A stretch of 64,000 nt of DNA from an uncultured Ruminococcus sp. (lineage in GTDB: Bacteria > Bacillota > Clostridia > Oscillospirales > Ruminococcaceae): NCBI GenBank assembly GCA_910584195.1, contig CAJTYV010000004.1, positions 62,001 to 126,000 of the forward strand. The letters are read 5' to 3'. Made by a program: the position numbers and the translations under genes. The notes below the pieces were generated by a model that was not told the origin of the DNA, ran no database searches, and saw only the letters and a list, made by a program, of their open reading frames with translations. Shown piece by piece: positions 1 through 8,331 of this stretch (positions within the stretch are counted from its first letter, which is position 1; every line of letters starts with the position of its first letter).

Positions 1-2
1 TC

Positions 3-704
3 TGTATTTCAAGAAGGATCATCGCTCCCATATCAGAAAGCTTTGAAAAACAAAAGCAGTTTATTTCCAATGCAGGACATGAATTGAAAACGCCTGTTAC
101 TGTCATTTCTGCAACAACTGATCTGCTCGAGCGCAAGCACGGCAATGACCGCCTGCTTGATACGCTAAAAGCACAGTCTGAAAAAATGGGATGTCTGGTA
201 GGAGAACTGCTGGAGCTTTCCAGACTTTCGGAAATGCCTGAAAATAAGACGCAGTTTTGCAGTTTTTCTATCAGCGATATTGTAAATCATATTGTTCTTT
301 ACTTTGAAAGCCGTGCATTTGAGGAACAGCATGAACTCATTGCACATATCAGCGAAGGAATTTATCTGAACGGCGACCGTGTAAAAATAGAACGTCTTGC
401 AGGCATTCTGCTGGACAACGCGCTGAAATATGCAGACGTAAAAAGTCCTGTTACGATTACTTTATCTGAAAATAAAGATAACGTGATTCTGACTTGTTCC
501 AATCCGTGTGCCGACATGAAACAGGAACAGCTCCCCCGGCTGTTTGAACGATTTTATCGTGCAGAAGAATCTCACTTCAACGAAAAAGAGGGATTTGGGC
601 TGGGATTGTCCATTGCACTGGCGATCACGGAACTGCATAAGGGAGAGATTTCGGTCTCACTTAATGACAATACAGTTATATTTAAAATTCACTTACCAAA
701 ATAA
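3..704 (+). CDS. Sensor histidine kinase, C-terminal part (5' end outside window)
   Basis: The frame is open from the window edge, so the gene is partial. It begins in what looks like the end of a HAMP or linker segment and reaches the dimerisation/phosphoacceptor helix F-I-S-N-A-G-H-E-L-K-T-P; the phosphorylated His codon is at 78-80. An ATP-binding domain follows: N box LLDNALKYA, F box ERFYRAEES, and G2 box GFGLGLS. The usual DxGxG (G1) box is weak: the equivalent stretch reads SNPCADM and lacks the Asp that normally contacts adenine, though some clostridial kinases vary here. It autophosphorylates on His and would pass phosphate to a response regulator, not visible here, whose gene probably lies upstream. 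The stop is 14 bp before the CotH-dockerin gene, so the two may be cotranscribed. Confidence 0.9.
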   Translation, partial: CISRRIIAPISESFEKQKQFISNAGHELKTPVTVISATTDLLERKHGNDRLLDTLKAQSEKMGCLVGELLELSRLSEMPENKTQFCSFSISDIVNHIVLYFESRAFEEQHELIAHISEGIYLNGDRVKIERLAGILLDNALKYADVKSPVTITLSENKDNVILTCSNPCADMKQEQLPRLFERFYRAEESHFNEKEGFGLGLSIALAITELHKGEISVSLNDNTVIFKIHLPK

Positions 705-718
705 CAGGAGGAATTATT

Positions 719-2635
719 ATGAATAATATGTTATCCGCTTTAACCGCTATTACACTAACGGTATGCATGTTACCTGCAATACCGTGCACCACAGCCAATG
801 CTATAACTAACGATGAGATTGTTGACGAACAGCTTTCAATGCCCATTGTTTCCATTGATACGCTTGGCAACAGCGTAAATACGAAAGAAAGCTACACAGA
901 TGCTAAAGTTACAATTTACGATGAAAACGGAACTATTGATACCCAAAATGCTGATATAGCCATCAGACTTCGTGGAAATGTTACGTTGAATCTTGATAAG
1001 AAAAGCTATCGGTTCAAATTTCCCAAAAAGACAAATCCCCTTAGTTTTGGTGACGGTGCAGCGAAGTCATGGAATTTGGTAGCAAATTATTATGACACTT
1101 CTTTGCTCAGAAATATGGCGGCATATCATTTAGGCGATATGCTCGACGGTATGCCGTATTCTGCAAACTGCCGCAGTGTAGAAGTTTATGTCAATGGAAC
1201 TTATCAGGGCGTTTATTTGATGACGGAAGCGGTCAACGTTGCAAAAAGCCGTATCAATATCACAGAAAATCCCGCACTGATTGAGGACAACGGTTATCTT
1301 GTGGAAATGTCATGGTACGACTGTGATTATCCTTTCTACGTGGAACATCAGCAGTATGATGTGAAAAGTGATCTTTCACCTGACGTTGAAATATCCAAAC
1401 AGCAGGTTGATTATATTTCCGGCTATATGGACGATGCGTTGAAAGCCCTGAAAAGCGGTAATAAGAAATCAGCAGAGCAATACATCGATATTGCTTCGCT
1501 GATCGATAATTATATTGCCAATGAAATATGCAAAAATGTGGATTCCGGCTGGGACAGCTATTATATTTCCAAGGACGCAGGCGGAAAATTAACGTTTAAT
1601 CCTATGTGGGATTATGACCTCGCACTTGGAAATTTCATTGATGTCAAGGGCATGGACGCAGAGGAAGGTCTGACCGTCTATAATGTTTCAAACTGTAACG
1701 CCAACTCCAATCAATGGCTTTGTTATGCGGTTCAGAACGATTGGTTCAGAAATGCAGTAACGCAACGCTGGCAAGAAGTTTATGAACGTGTAAAAACACT
1801 TCCGGAGTTTGTAACCATAGAAGCTGAAAAAAATGCGGCTTCTTATGAACGTAATTTCACCAAATGGAATACTCTTGGTAAAAAGGTATTTTCTGAACCG
1901 GACGAAATAGCAGAACTTACCACGCATAAAGCTCATGCTGATTATCTGAGCAGATGGCTTGAAAACCGCATTGCGTGGTTCAACACCTATTTTGCATCTG
2001 ACAATTGGAAAAAAGGCGTATTGCTGGATGAAAATGAAAAGCCGATCGATCCATATAACGCAGTAGCAGTGAGTACGCTGATGTTTTGGGGCGGTACAGG
2101 CGAAATAGATATGGATAGTCCCGGATTCACGGCACAGGCATCGAACAATATGTGGGGCGGCGGACAGGCGCTATCCACAGGTCTTATGATGTTCAATGGA
2201 CAAAAATACCGTCTGTCGTTTGATTACGTCGCACCCGATACGGCAAGTATCAACTACCGCATTCAGGCAAATCACGATAATTATATGCCATATATGAATG
2301 GTACAGTAAAGCCCGATAGTACGCAGCATTTCGAGACAGAATTTACTGCCGGTACTGACGATGCAAACTGTGCGTTTGTTCTTGAATTCAAGGGCAGCGG
2401 CACTGTCAAGGTGGAGCATCTGTCGCTTGTGTCGTTGGAAGAAGAAAAAATTACAGGTGATGTCAATGCAGATGGAAAGTTTGATATTGCAGATGTTGTT
2501 TTACTTCAAAAATGGCTGCTTGCCGTTCCTGATGCAAAACTTGCCGATTGGGAAGCTGCTGATCTTTGTAAGGATAACAGACTTGATGTTTTTGATCTTT
2601 GTTTGATGAAGCGTGAACTTTTAAAAGGAAAATAG
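719..2635 (+). CDS. Secreted CotH-family protein with CBM-like domain and dockerin
   Basis: The 638-residue product has a signal peptide (about residues 1-28, ending A-N-A). A CotH-family domain follows (about 40-420), shown by IRLRGNVT, KSWNLVANYYD-SLLRN, the GVYLMTEAV strand and MWDYDLALGNF. About residues 440-572 form a predicted beta-sandwich resembling CBM4/9-type modules (YRLSFDY ... VKVEHLSLV). The C terminus (about 578-637) is a dockerin with two Ca-binding repeats, GDVNADGKFDIADVVLLQKWLL and a more degenerate ADLCKDNRLDVFDLCLMKREL. CotH proteins include protein kinases of spore coats; in cellulolytic ruminococci they occur as dockerin-bearing parts of the extracellular enzyme complex. 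Substrate is unknown. An AGGAGG site at 706-711 fixes the start. Confidence 0.88.
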   Translation: MNNMLSALTAITLTVCMLPAIPCTTANAITNDEIVDEQLSMPIVSIDTLGNSVNTKESYTDAKVTIYDENGTIDTQNADIAIRLRGNVTLNLDKKSYRFKFPKKTNPLSFGDGAAKSWNLVANYYDTSLLRNMAAYHLGDMLDGMPYSANCRSVEVYVNGTYQGVYLMTEAVNVAKSRINITENPALIEDNGYLVEMSWYDCDYPFYVEHQQYDVKSDLSPDVEISKQQVDYISGYMDDALKALKSGNKKSAEQYIDIASLIDNYIANEICKNVDSGWDSYYISKDAGGKLTFNPMWDYDLALGNFIDVKGMDAEEGLTVYNVSNCNANSNQWLCYAVQNDWFRNAVTQRWQEVYERVKTLPEFVTIEAEKNAASYERNFTKWNTLGKKVFSEPDEIAELTTHKAHADYLSRWLENRIAWFNTYFASDNWKKGVLLDENEKPIDPYNAVAVSTLMFWGGTGEIDMDSPGFTAQASNNMWGGGQALSTGLMMFNGQKYRLSFDYVAPDTASINYRIQANHDNYMPYMNGTVKPDSTQHFETEFTAGTDDANCAFVLEFKGSGTVKVEHLSLVSLEEEKITGDVNADGKFDIADVVLLQKWLLAVPDAKLADWEAADLCKDNRLDVFDLCLMKRELLKGK

Positions 2636-2773
2636 GCAGTGAATTATAAAAGAATAAAATATTGACGATAAAAGTAAGAATTATTTCGTTAGTACATAAA
2701 AAAGTCTTACTCAATTTAATTTATAAATATGTATACGACTATTATTCAGTGATTCGTTATTAATTATAAAGTA

Positions 2774-2811
2774 AAAGTCGGCATCTATAGTTTTGTGTAG
2801 ATGCCGACTTT
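2774..2811. terminator. Bidirectional intrinsic terminator
   Basis: A 14-bp perfect stem (2774-2787 with 2798-2811) with a 10-nt loop ends in T on the right and is preceded by A on the left. It can end the CotH transcript and, on the other strand, the TM2 gene transcript. The rest of 2636-2886 shows no other feature. Confidence 0.75.
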
Positions 2812-2886
2812 GTGATATTTGATTTGCTTTTATTCGGTAATAAGAAAATACAAGATTTTATTTCAAGTTATTTTTCATAAGTAAAG

Positions 2887-3099
2887 TTATTGAAGCGGAT
2901 TTCCGTCAGCATCTGTATTGATGCTTCCGCAGAGTATCATAATACCCTCAATAAAACCCCAAATTCCTGCAATACCACAGGTACAAAGAGAAAGAACAAG
3001 CTGAATAACGGCTTTCTTTGTGTAACCAAGATAGAAATTATGTATGCCATATCCTCCGAGAAAAATACCGAGGAGACCGGCGGCCATTTTTGATTTCAT
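2887..3099 (-). CDS. Small TM2-domain membrane protein
   Basis: The 70-residue product begins MKSKMAAGLLGIFLGGYGIHNFYLGY, the typical TM2 signature: a glycine-rich first membrane span, then H-N-F-Y-L-G, then a second span (GIAGIWGFIEGIMIL). It ends with the short tail SINTDADGNPL. GGAGG lies 8 nt before the ATG at 3099, which favours this start over an in-frame one five codons earlier. TM2 proteins are small inner-membrane proteins, mostly of unknown function. This one closely resembles the C-terminal half of the gene just upstream (3129-3539), including the identical S-I-N-T-D-A-D-G-N tail, so the pair looks like a duplication. The 29-bp gap suggests cotranscription. Confidence 0.85.
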   Translation of the reverse strand: MKSKMAAGLLGIFLGGYGIHNFYLGYTKKAVIQLVLSLCTCGIAGIWGFIEGIMILCGSINTDADGNPLQ

Positions 3100-3128
3100 A
3101 TTAAACCTCCACAATTATGTTATCTTGA

Positions 3129-3539
3129 TCAGTCACCAAGAGCGTTGCCGTCAGCATCTGTATTGATGCTTCCCGTAAGTATCATGATTCCTTCGATAAG
3201 ACCCCATATCTCGCTTGCAACGGCAAGCGTACCACAGCTGAGAACAGAAATGAGAAGCTGTGCAAGAGCTTTGCCCTTAAATCCAAGATAGAAATTATGA
3301 ACTCCGAATGCTCCGAGAAAGATACCAAGGAGACCTGCCGCCATTTTCGACTTAGCGCCGGGTGCGGCAACGGGTTTGTTTTGAACGGCAAAACCGCATG
3401 ACATGCAGACAGCAGCGCCCGGAGCTACTTCATTACCGCAGTTTCCGCAAAATCGTATGCCCTGACCTACGGGAGTACCGCAGTTTACACAGACAGCCGC
3501 ATTGGCGTCAACGGCATTTCCGCAATTTTTACAATACAT
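3129..3539 (-). CDS. Double zinc-ribbon plus TM2-domain membrane protein
   Basis: The 136-residue product opens with two zinc ribbons: C-K-N-C ... C-V-N-C (residues about 3-20) and C-G-N-C ... C-M-S-C (about 31-48). After a short Pro/Ala linker comes a TM2 domain (KMAAGLLGIFLGAFGVHNFYLGF, then two hydrophobic segments). The zinc ribbons should sit in the cytoplasm and probably mediate binding to protein or nucleic acid; no specific function is known. GGAGGG lies 8 nt before the ATG. It is the probable first gene of a two-gene unit with the smaller TM2 gene. Confidence 0.88.
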   Translation of the reverse strand: MYCKNCGNAVDANAAVCVNCGTPVGQGIRFCGNCGNEVAPGAAVCMSCGFAVQNKPVAAPGAKSKMAAGLLGIFLGAFGVHNFYLGFKGKALAQLLISVLSCGTLAVASEIWGLIEGIMILTGSINTDADGNALGD

Positions 3540-3750
3540 GATATAAACCCTCCATATATATTAAAGTTAATTATAAAGTGTAGTTTGTACCCCAAACCAT
3601 ACCATGTTATAATTTTAGCATGAAACTTTAAAAAAGTCAATACTATCACAATTTTTTTATATATGAATTTTTTGTTAATGTATTATAATATATAAGGTGT
3701 TAAAGGCATATTGACATAATCAGCGCGTATCTGTACAAAGATATTGAGTG

Positions 3751-3798
3751 AAATTTATTTCCGCACCTATTGCAATTTTTATGCTAATATGATATAAT
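3751..3798 (+). promoter_or_regulatory. Promoter of the riboflavin operon, in a shared upstream module
   Basis: The -35 TTGCAA (3770-3775) and -10 TATAAT (3793-3798) are 17 bp apart, just before the FMN riboswitch. The 48-bp block 3751-3798 matches 32583-32630 at about 40 positions, including both hexamers and an upstream AAATTTATTTCCGC stretch. Confidence 0.75.
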
Positions 3799-3807
3799 GT
3801 AATATAT

Positions 3808-3938
3808 GATCTTCGGGGCAGGGTGAAATTCCCTACCGACAGTAAAGCCTGTGAGCCGTTTTTGCGGTTGATTCGGTCAAATTCCGAAGCCGACGGTGAG
3901 TGCGGAATTGTTCGCACAAGTCCGGATGAAAGAGGATC
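3808..3938 (+). promoter_or_regulatory. FMN riboswitch (RFN element)
   Basis: The RFN core is recognisable: TTCGGGGCAGGG, then GAAATTCCCTACCGAC, the GTAAAGCC/TGAGCC helix, CCGAAGCCGACGG and the closing TCCGGATGAAAGAGGAT. It binds flavin mononucleotide and lowers riboflavin gene expression when FMN is plentiful. It lies between a good promoter and a rho-independent terminator ahead of ribD, so control is probably by premature termination, perhaps combined with masking of the ribD ribosome binding site. Confidence 0.95.
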
Positions 3939-3962
3939 GTCTGCTTTTATAGACAGACTTTT

Positions 3963-3987
3963 TCCCCGAATTTTCGGGGATTTTTTT
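3963..3987 (+). terminator. Riboswitch expression-platform terminator
   Basis: An 8-bp GC-rich hairpin (TCCCCGAA-TTTTCGGGGA) is followed by seven T. The ribD Shine-Dalgarno sequence GGAGG (3990-3994) comes immediately after, so folding of this hairpin would both stop transcription and decide access to the first gene. Confidence 0.88.
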
Positions 3988-3999
3988 GTGGAGGTGGAT

Positions 4000-5112
4000 A
4001 TGTCTCACGAGAAATATATGAAAGCGGCGCTTAAGCTTGCGGAGAATGGACTTGGATTTGTTGATCCGAACCCGATGGTTGGAGCTGTTATTGTTCGCAG
4101 CGGAGAAATTATCGGCAGAGGGTATCATCACAGATGCGGTGAGCTTCATGCTGAGCGCAATGCTTTTGCAGACTGTGACAGCCGCGGTATTGATTGCAGC
4201 GGAGCCGATATGTACGTCACTCTTGAACCATGTTGTCATTATGGTAAAACGCCTCCGTGTACCGAGGCTATAATCGAGCATAAAATAAAGCGTGTGTTTA
4301 TAGGTTCTGCCGATCCGAATCCGCTTGTTGCAGGTAAAGGGGTAAAAATACTTAGGGATAACGGGATAGAAGTTACGGAAAATGTTCTCCGCCGAGAATG
4401 CGATGAACTAAACGAGATATTCTTTCACTATATCACAAGCAGGACGCCCTTTGTAACTATGAAATATGCCATGACCATGGACGGCAAAATTGCCTGTTAT
4501 ACGGGAAAATCAAAGTGGATAACAGGGGAAGCTGCCCGTAACAACGTACATCGTGAAAGACTGAAACATTCGGCGATAATGATTGGGATAGGAACTGTGC
4601 TTGCAGATGATCCGATGCTTACCTGCCGGCTTGAAAACGGTCGGGATCCAATAAGAATTATTTGCGATACTCACCTGCGAATCCCTCTTGACTGCAATAT
4701 TGTTAAAACTGCAAAGGAAGTTACAACAATTATCGCGACTTCCAGTGGCAATGCAGAAAAAAGACGCGCCCTTTGTGAATTAAGCTGTAATACGATAGTG
4801 GTCGGTGAAAAAAATGGTCATATTGATCTAAATGAACTTATGACTGAATTAAGTTCGCTTGAAATTAACAGTATCCTGCTTGAGGGCGGCGGTGAACTCA
4901 ATTGGTCAATGCTGAATGCAGGATTTGTTAATAAAATACAGACTTATATCGCTCCGAAAATATTTGGCGGAGAGAACGCTAAATCACCGGTTTCAGGGAT
5001 AGGCTTTGCGTTCCCCGATGAAGCGGCAATTCTTTATGATACAAAAATAAAGCGAATCGGAGAGGATATTCTGATTGAAAGCAGGGTGAAAAATGTTCAC
5101 GGGAATAATTGA
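4000..5112 (+). CDS. ribD: Bifunctional diaminohydroxyphosphoribosylaminopyrimidine deaminase / uracil reductase
   Basis: RibD carries out the second and third steps of riboflavin synthesis from GTP. The 370-residue product has the deaminase domain first: VDPNPMVGAV, zinc ligand and catalytic Glu in GELHAERNAF, and the PCCHYGKTPPC zinc motif. The NADPH-dependent reductase domain follows from about residue 145 (FVTMKYAMTMDGKIA, G-K-S-K-W-I-T-G, later LEGGGELNWSML). The start at 4000 has GGAGG at 3990-3994. The frame is open further upstream through the riboswitch, but that stretch is RNA leader. The last 20 nt overlap ribE, indicating translational coupling. Confidence 0.96.
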   Translation: MSHEKYMKAALKLAENGLGFVDPNPMVGAVIVRSGEIIGRGYHHRCGELHAERNAFADCDSRGIDCSGADMYVTLEPCCHYGKTPPCTEAIIEHKIKRVFIGSADPNPLVAGKGVKILRDNGIEVTENVLRRECDELNEIFFHYITSRTPFVTMKYAMTMDGKIACYTGKSKWITGEAARNNVHRERLKHSAIMIGIGTVLADDPMLTCRLENGRDPIRIICDTHLRIPLDCNIVKTAKEVTTIIATSSGNAEKRRALCELSCNTIVVGEKNGHIDLNELMTELSSLEINSILLEGGGELNWSMLNAGFVNKIQTYIAPKIFGGENAKSPVSGIGFAFPDEAAILYDTKIKRIGEDILIESRVKNVHGNN

Positions 5113-5740
5113 AGAAATTGGAATCGTAAAGGAGGTTCGCCGAAGCGGAGATAATTCATTCATAAGAATCAATGCCGAAAGGATCTTGAGTGATGTTCAG
5201 CTTGGCGACAGCATAGCTGTGAATGGTACTTGTCTGACAGTCACAAGGCTTGACGGCAATATATTTCAAGCAGATGTAATGAACGAGACTTTGAACCGCT
5301 CCTCCCTCGGAAGTCTTAAACAGGGCAGTATTGTTAATCTTGAAAGAGCAATGGTGGCAAACGGACGATTCGGAGGGCATATCGTTTCAGGTCACATTGA
5401 CGGAACAGGTACGATAATAAATGTAAAAAACGATGGTATTGCAGTATGGTATACTATATCTGCCTGTGCGGATATTATGAAATATATTGTAGAAAAAGGC
5501 TCTGTCGCAATTGACGGGGTAAGTCTGACGGTGGCAAAAGTAACGGAAAGTTATTTCAGCGTTTCTGTAATACCGCATACCGCCGAAAATACGATACTTT
5601 CCTCCAAAAAAGCAGGAGATATTGTAAATCTGGAAAACGATATAGTTGGAAAATATGTAGAGAAATTTATAAAAAATGACTTTTCGTGTACGCAGAAAAG
5701 TAGTATAGATATGAATTTTCTTGCAGAAAACGGTTTTTAA
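5093..5740 (+). CDS. ribE: Riboflavin synthase, alpha chain
   Basis: This enzyme dismutates two 6,7-dimethyl-8-ribityllumazine molecules to riboflavin and a pyrimidine returned to the pathway. The 215-residue product has the canonical MFTGIIEE N terminus and two tandem lumazine-binding barrels, with GDSIAVNGTCLTV and GGHIVSGHIDGTG in the first and GSVAIDGVSLTV in the second. A C-terminal helix for trimer formation (about 195-215) is present, and the length is typical. The start lies inside the end of ribD, with AGCAGGGTG as a likely ribosome binding site. In Bacillus nomenclature this subunit is also called ribE or ribB. Confidence 0.96.
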   Translation: MFTGIIEEIGIVKEVRRSGDNSFIRINAERILSDVQLGDSIAVNGTCLTVTRLDGNIFQADVMNETLNRSSLGSLKQGSIVNLERAMVANGRFGGHIVSGHIDGTGTIINVKNDGIAVWYTISACADIMKYIVEKGSVAIDGVSLTVAKVTESYFSVSVIPHTAENTILSSKKAGDIVNLENDIVGKYVEKFIKNDFSCTQKSSIDMNFLAENGF

Positions 5741-5751
5741 GGGGTAATATT

Positions 5752-6558
5752 ATGAAAAAAATTTTAGCATTTGGTGCGCTTCTGCCGGCGGCAGTTCTTA
5801 CTTCATGCAGCATTAATATTAACGGTATAGGTACGGACGCGGATTTTAAATTCACCGATAAAAATTCTGAAAATGTTCGAATAGAAACAGACGGCATAGA
5901 CAAAATCGACGTTAAGGTCGATGTCGGACAGTGCAAGGTAAGTTACGGTGAATCGGAAACGGCGGATATTACAGGAAATTATACTGTTCACGGATTAAAC
6001 GAAAAAAAGGTTTCGGCTGCTTTGGAAAATATTAAACTGACGCATGAAATAAAAGGCGATACCCTTTATGTAAAGGTACAAACTCCGAACGGCAGCAAAA
6101 ATTTTATCAATTATACCACCGACCTTGAAATAATACTTCCAACAAGCTTCAGTGATTTTAAAATATCTTCTGATGTCGGCGATATTGAGCTTGACGGTCT
6201 TTCAGGAAACTTTGATATTTCAGCCGATGTGGGGGAGATCGACCTTGACAGTCTTTCGGGAAATTTTGATATTACTGCCGACGTAGGTGATATCGATGCC
6301 GACAATATTACGCTGACAGGAGATTCCAAAATTGAAGCAGATGTAGGAAACATTGATGTTTCCCTTACGGAAACTGCTGAATGCGAACTTGAAATCATAG
6401 CTGATGTGGGTGATATTGATGTTGATACAAACGGACTTGACTATACCGAAATTGATAAATCCGAAGATTATACAGGTGAAAAAGTCAAACTGGTTATCAA
6501 TGACAAATGTTCAGCTGAACTTAAAGCTGATGTAGGAAATATTAAAATAAAAAAGTAG
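5752..6558 (+). CDS. Lipoprotein with repeated D-V-G beta-helix (DUF4097-like)
   Basis: The 268-residue product starts with a lipoprotein signal peptide (KKILAFGALLPAAVLTSC, lipobox Cys at residue 19), so it should be anchored outside the membrane. The body resembles DUF4097-type adhesin-like proteins: an N-terminal strand region with DVGQCKV, then a ladder in which A-D-V-G-(D/E/N)-I-(D/E) recurs every 17-21 residues (about 140-268), consistent with a right-handed beta-helix. The acidic repeats might bind cations. It lies between ribE and ribBA with gaps of about 11 bp on each side, so it is almost certainly expressed with them, yet nothing links it to flavin chemistry. Confidence 0.8.
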   Translation: MKKILAFGALLPAAVLTSCSININGIGTDADFKFTDKNSENVRIETDGIDKIDVKVDVGQCKVSYGESETADITGNYTVHGLNEKKVSAALENIKLTHEIKGDTLYVKVQTPNGSKNFINYTTDLEIILPTSFSDFKISSDVGDIELDGLSGNFDISADVGEIDLDSLSGNFDITADVGDIDADNITLTGDSKIEADVGNIDVSLTETAECELEIIADVGDIDVDTNGLDYTEIDKSEDYTGEKVKLVINDKCSAELKADVGNIKIKK

Positions 6559-6569
6559 GAGAGATTATA

Positions 6570-7778
6570 ATGTCCGATAACTTTAAGTACAACACTGTGG
6601 ACGAGGCTTTGGAGGCTCTCCGAAACGGTGAAATAATCCTTGTTACCGATGCCGAGGATAGGGAAAACGAGGGAGATATGATATGCGCCGCCGAGTTTGC
6701 TACGACCGAAAATGTGAATTTTATGGCGGCTCATGCCAAGGGACTCATCTGTATGCCTATGAGTATTGAATTGTGCAGTAAGCTTCATCTTCCTCAGATG
6801 GTAGATTATAATACAGACAATCATTCGACGGCTTTTACCGTATCTATCGACCATGTTGAAACTTCTACGGGAATTTCAGCGCAGGAGAGAGGATTCACTG
6901 CACGCATGGCAGTTGACGAAAATACAAAGCCGGAGGACTTCCGACGTCCTGGTCATATGTTTCCGCTTACTGCGAAGAAAAACGGCGTGCTGGAGCGAGA
7001 GGGACATACTGAAGCTACGGTCGATCTCATGCGGCTAGCAGGATTAAAGGAGTGCGGTTTGTGCTGTGAGATAATGCGTGACGACGGCACTATGATGAGA
7101 ACGGGCGAATTGCAGGAAAAAGCCGTAGAATGGGGTTTGAAGTTCATCACAATACAGGCATTGAAAGAGTACCGCAAGATACATGAGACGTTTGTTGAAT
7201 GTGCTGCAAATACAAAGCTGCCGACGAAATATGGGGAATTCAGAGCGGTATGCTTTGTCAACAAGCTTAACGGCGAACATCATGTTGCCCTCGTAAAAGG
7301 CGACATCGGAGACGGTAAAGATATTCTCTGTCGTGTACATTCCGAGTGCCTTACGGGAGATGCGTTCGGCTCGCTGAAATGCGACTGCGGACAGCAGTTT
7401 GCGGCTGCTATGGCTCAGATAGAAAAGGAGGGCAGGGGAGTTCTCCTTTACATGAGACAGGAGGGTCGAGGTATAGGTCTTGTGAATAAACTGAAAGCCT
7501 ACGAATTGCAGGATAAGGGCATGGACACTCTTGAAGCAAATCTCGCTCTGGGTTTCCCGGGGGATATGCGTGAGTATTACATCGGTGCGCAGATACTTCG
7601 GGAGCTTGGCTGCAAAACGCTTCGCCTGCTCACGAACAATCCCGACAAGGTGTACGGTCTGAACGGCTTCGGTCTGGAAATAAAGGAGCGTATCCCGATA
7701 CAAATGGACGCTACAGCATATGACCTTTTCTATCTGAAAACAAAGCGTGACAGAATGGGACATATACTTGATTATTAA
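6570..7778 (+). CDS. ribBA: Bifunctional 3,4-dihydroxy-2-butanone-4-phosphate synthase / GTP cyclohydrolase II
   Basis: This 402-residue fusion enzyme supplies both starting precursors of riboflavin. The N-terminal RibB domain (about 1-205) shows D-A-E-D-R-E-N-E-G-D, which binds the Mg and ribulose 5-phosphate, plus TGISAQERGFT and the RPGHMFPL segment. The C-terminal RibA domain shows the zinc motif C-L-T-G-D-A-F-G-S-L-K-C-D-C-G and the catalytic region YMRQEGRGIGLVNKLKAYELQ, then TNNPDKVYGLNGFGLEI. Both active sites look intact and the length is normal. A ribosome binding site (AGGAGAG) precedes the ATG. Confidence 0.97.
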   Translation: MSDNFKYNTVDEALEALRNGEIILVTDAEDRENEGDMICAAEFATTENVNFMAAHAKGLICMPMSIELCSKLHLPQMVDYNTDNHSTAFTVSIDHVETSTGISAQERGFTARMAVDENTKPEDFRRPGHMFPLTAKKNGVLEREGHTEATVDLMRLAGLKECGLCCEIMRDDGTMMRTGELQEKAVEWGLKFITIQALKEYRKIHETFVECAANTKLPTKYGEFRAVCFVNKLNGEHHVALVKGDIGDGKDILCRVHSECLTGDAFGSLKCDCGQQFAAAMAQIEKEGRGVLLYMRQEGRGIGLVNKLKAYELQDKGMDTLEANLALGFPGDMREYYIGAQILRELGCKTLRLLTNNPDKVYGLNGFGLEIKERIPIQMDATAYDLFYLKTKRDRMGHILDY

Positions 7779-7795
7779 TTAAGGAAGTAAATGAT

Positions 7796-8317
7796 ATGGG
7801 ATTTTGGTATTATATTTGCATGGCTGTTTTTGTTTTTCTCATTTTGGCGATTATTTATGATATTATCATGATAACTGTAAACTCTCAGAGGTTGAAAAAG
7901 CTCAGCGGAAAAATCGCTTTAAAGAAAAGTATCAAGTATAATATGTGGTGGATAATTCTTTCGGCTTTAAATTCTTTTTTATATTTTGAACGATATAGAA
8001 TCGAGATCAGTAAAGATGTTCCGAAAGACGCTGACTTAGCTTTATTTACATCTATCGTATGGGTAATTTGCTGCACATTTCATATTGTAAATATATTTAT
8101 TGATAAATATATTTATTTAACTATTGACGGCTTATTTTTTAAGACTTCGATAAAAATTCAGCCGAAAGAGAAGTACAGCTATAGAGTCGACGGAGATATA
8201 CTTGAGCTTTATTATAAGAAAAGCTATAAGCCTGTCAAATACAGGATAATTGCAAACAAAGAAGAATTGGTAAAATTACTGGAGGAGAATTACACTCCGT
8301 ACATCGATGAATTTTAA
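7796..8317 (+). CDS. Hypothetical three-span membrane protein in the riboflavin operon
   Basis: I do not recognise a family for this 173-residue protein. It has a strongly hydrophobic N-terminal span (FWYYICMAVFVFLILAIIYDIIMI), a second weaker span near residues 50-65 and a third (FTSIVWVICCTFHIVNIFI, about 83-102). A soluble C-terminal tail of about 70 residues is rich in Lys, Tyr and Ile (beta-strand pattern, resembling bacterial PH-like membrane proteins such as DUF5673; weak). It sits 17 bp after ribBA and 14 bp before ribH and must be read on the same transcript. No motif suggests flavin transport; it is not a RibU-type transporter, which has five to six spans. Confidence 0.7.
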   Translation: MGFWYYICMAVFVFLILAIIYDIIMITVNSQRLKKLSGKIALKKSIKYNMWWIILSALNSFLYFERYRIEISKDVPKDADLALFTSIVWVICCTFHIVNIFIDKYIYLTIDGLFFKTSIKIQPKEKYSYRVDGDILELYYKKSYKPVKYRIIANKEELVKLLEENYTPYIDEF

Positions 8318-8331
8318 AGGAGGATTTTATT

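Noticed and set aside
3823..3999. In-frame extension of ribD through the FMN riboswitch
   Set aside because: The stretch is a conserved RNA element with a terminator; ATG 4000 has the ribosome binding site and the normal RibD N terminus.
5752..6558. Repeated DNA within the DVG lipoprotein gene taken as a direct-repeat or CRISPR-like array
   Set aside because: The repeat is at protein level (D-V-G-x-I-D) with variable codons and spacing, inside an open frame.
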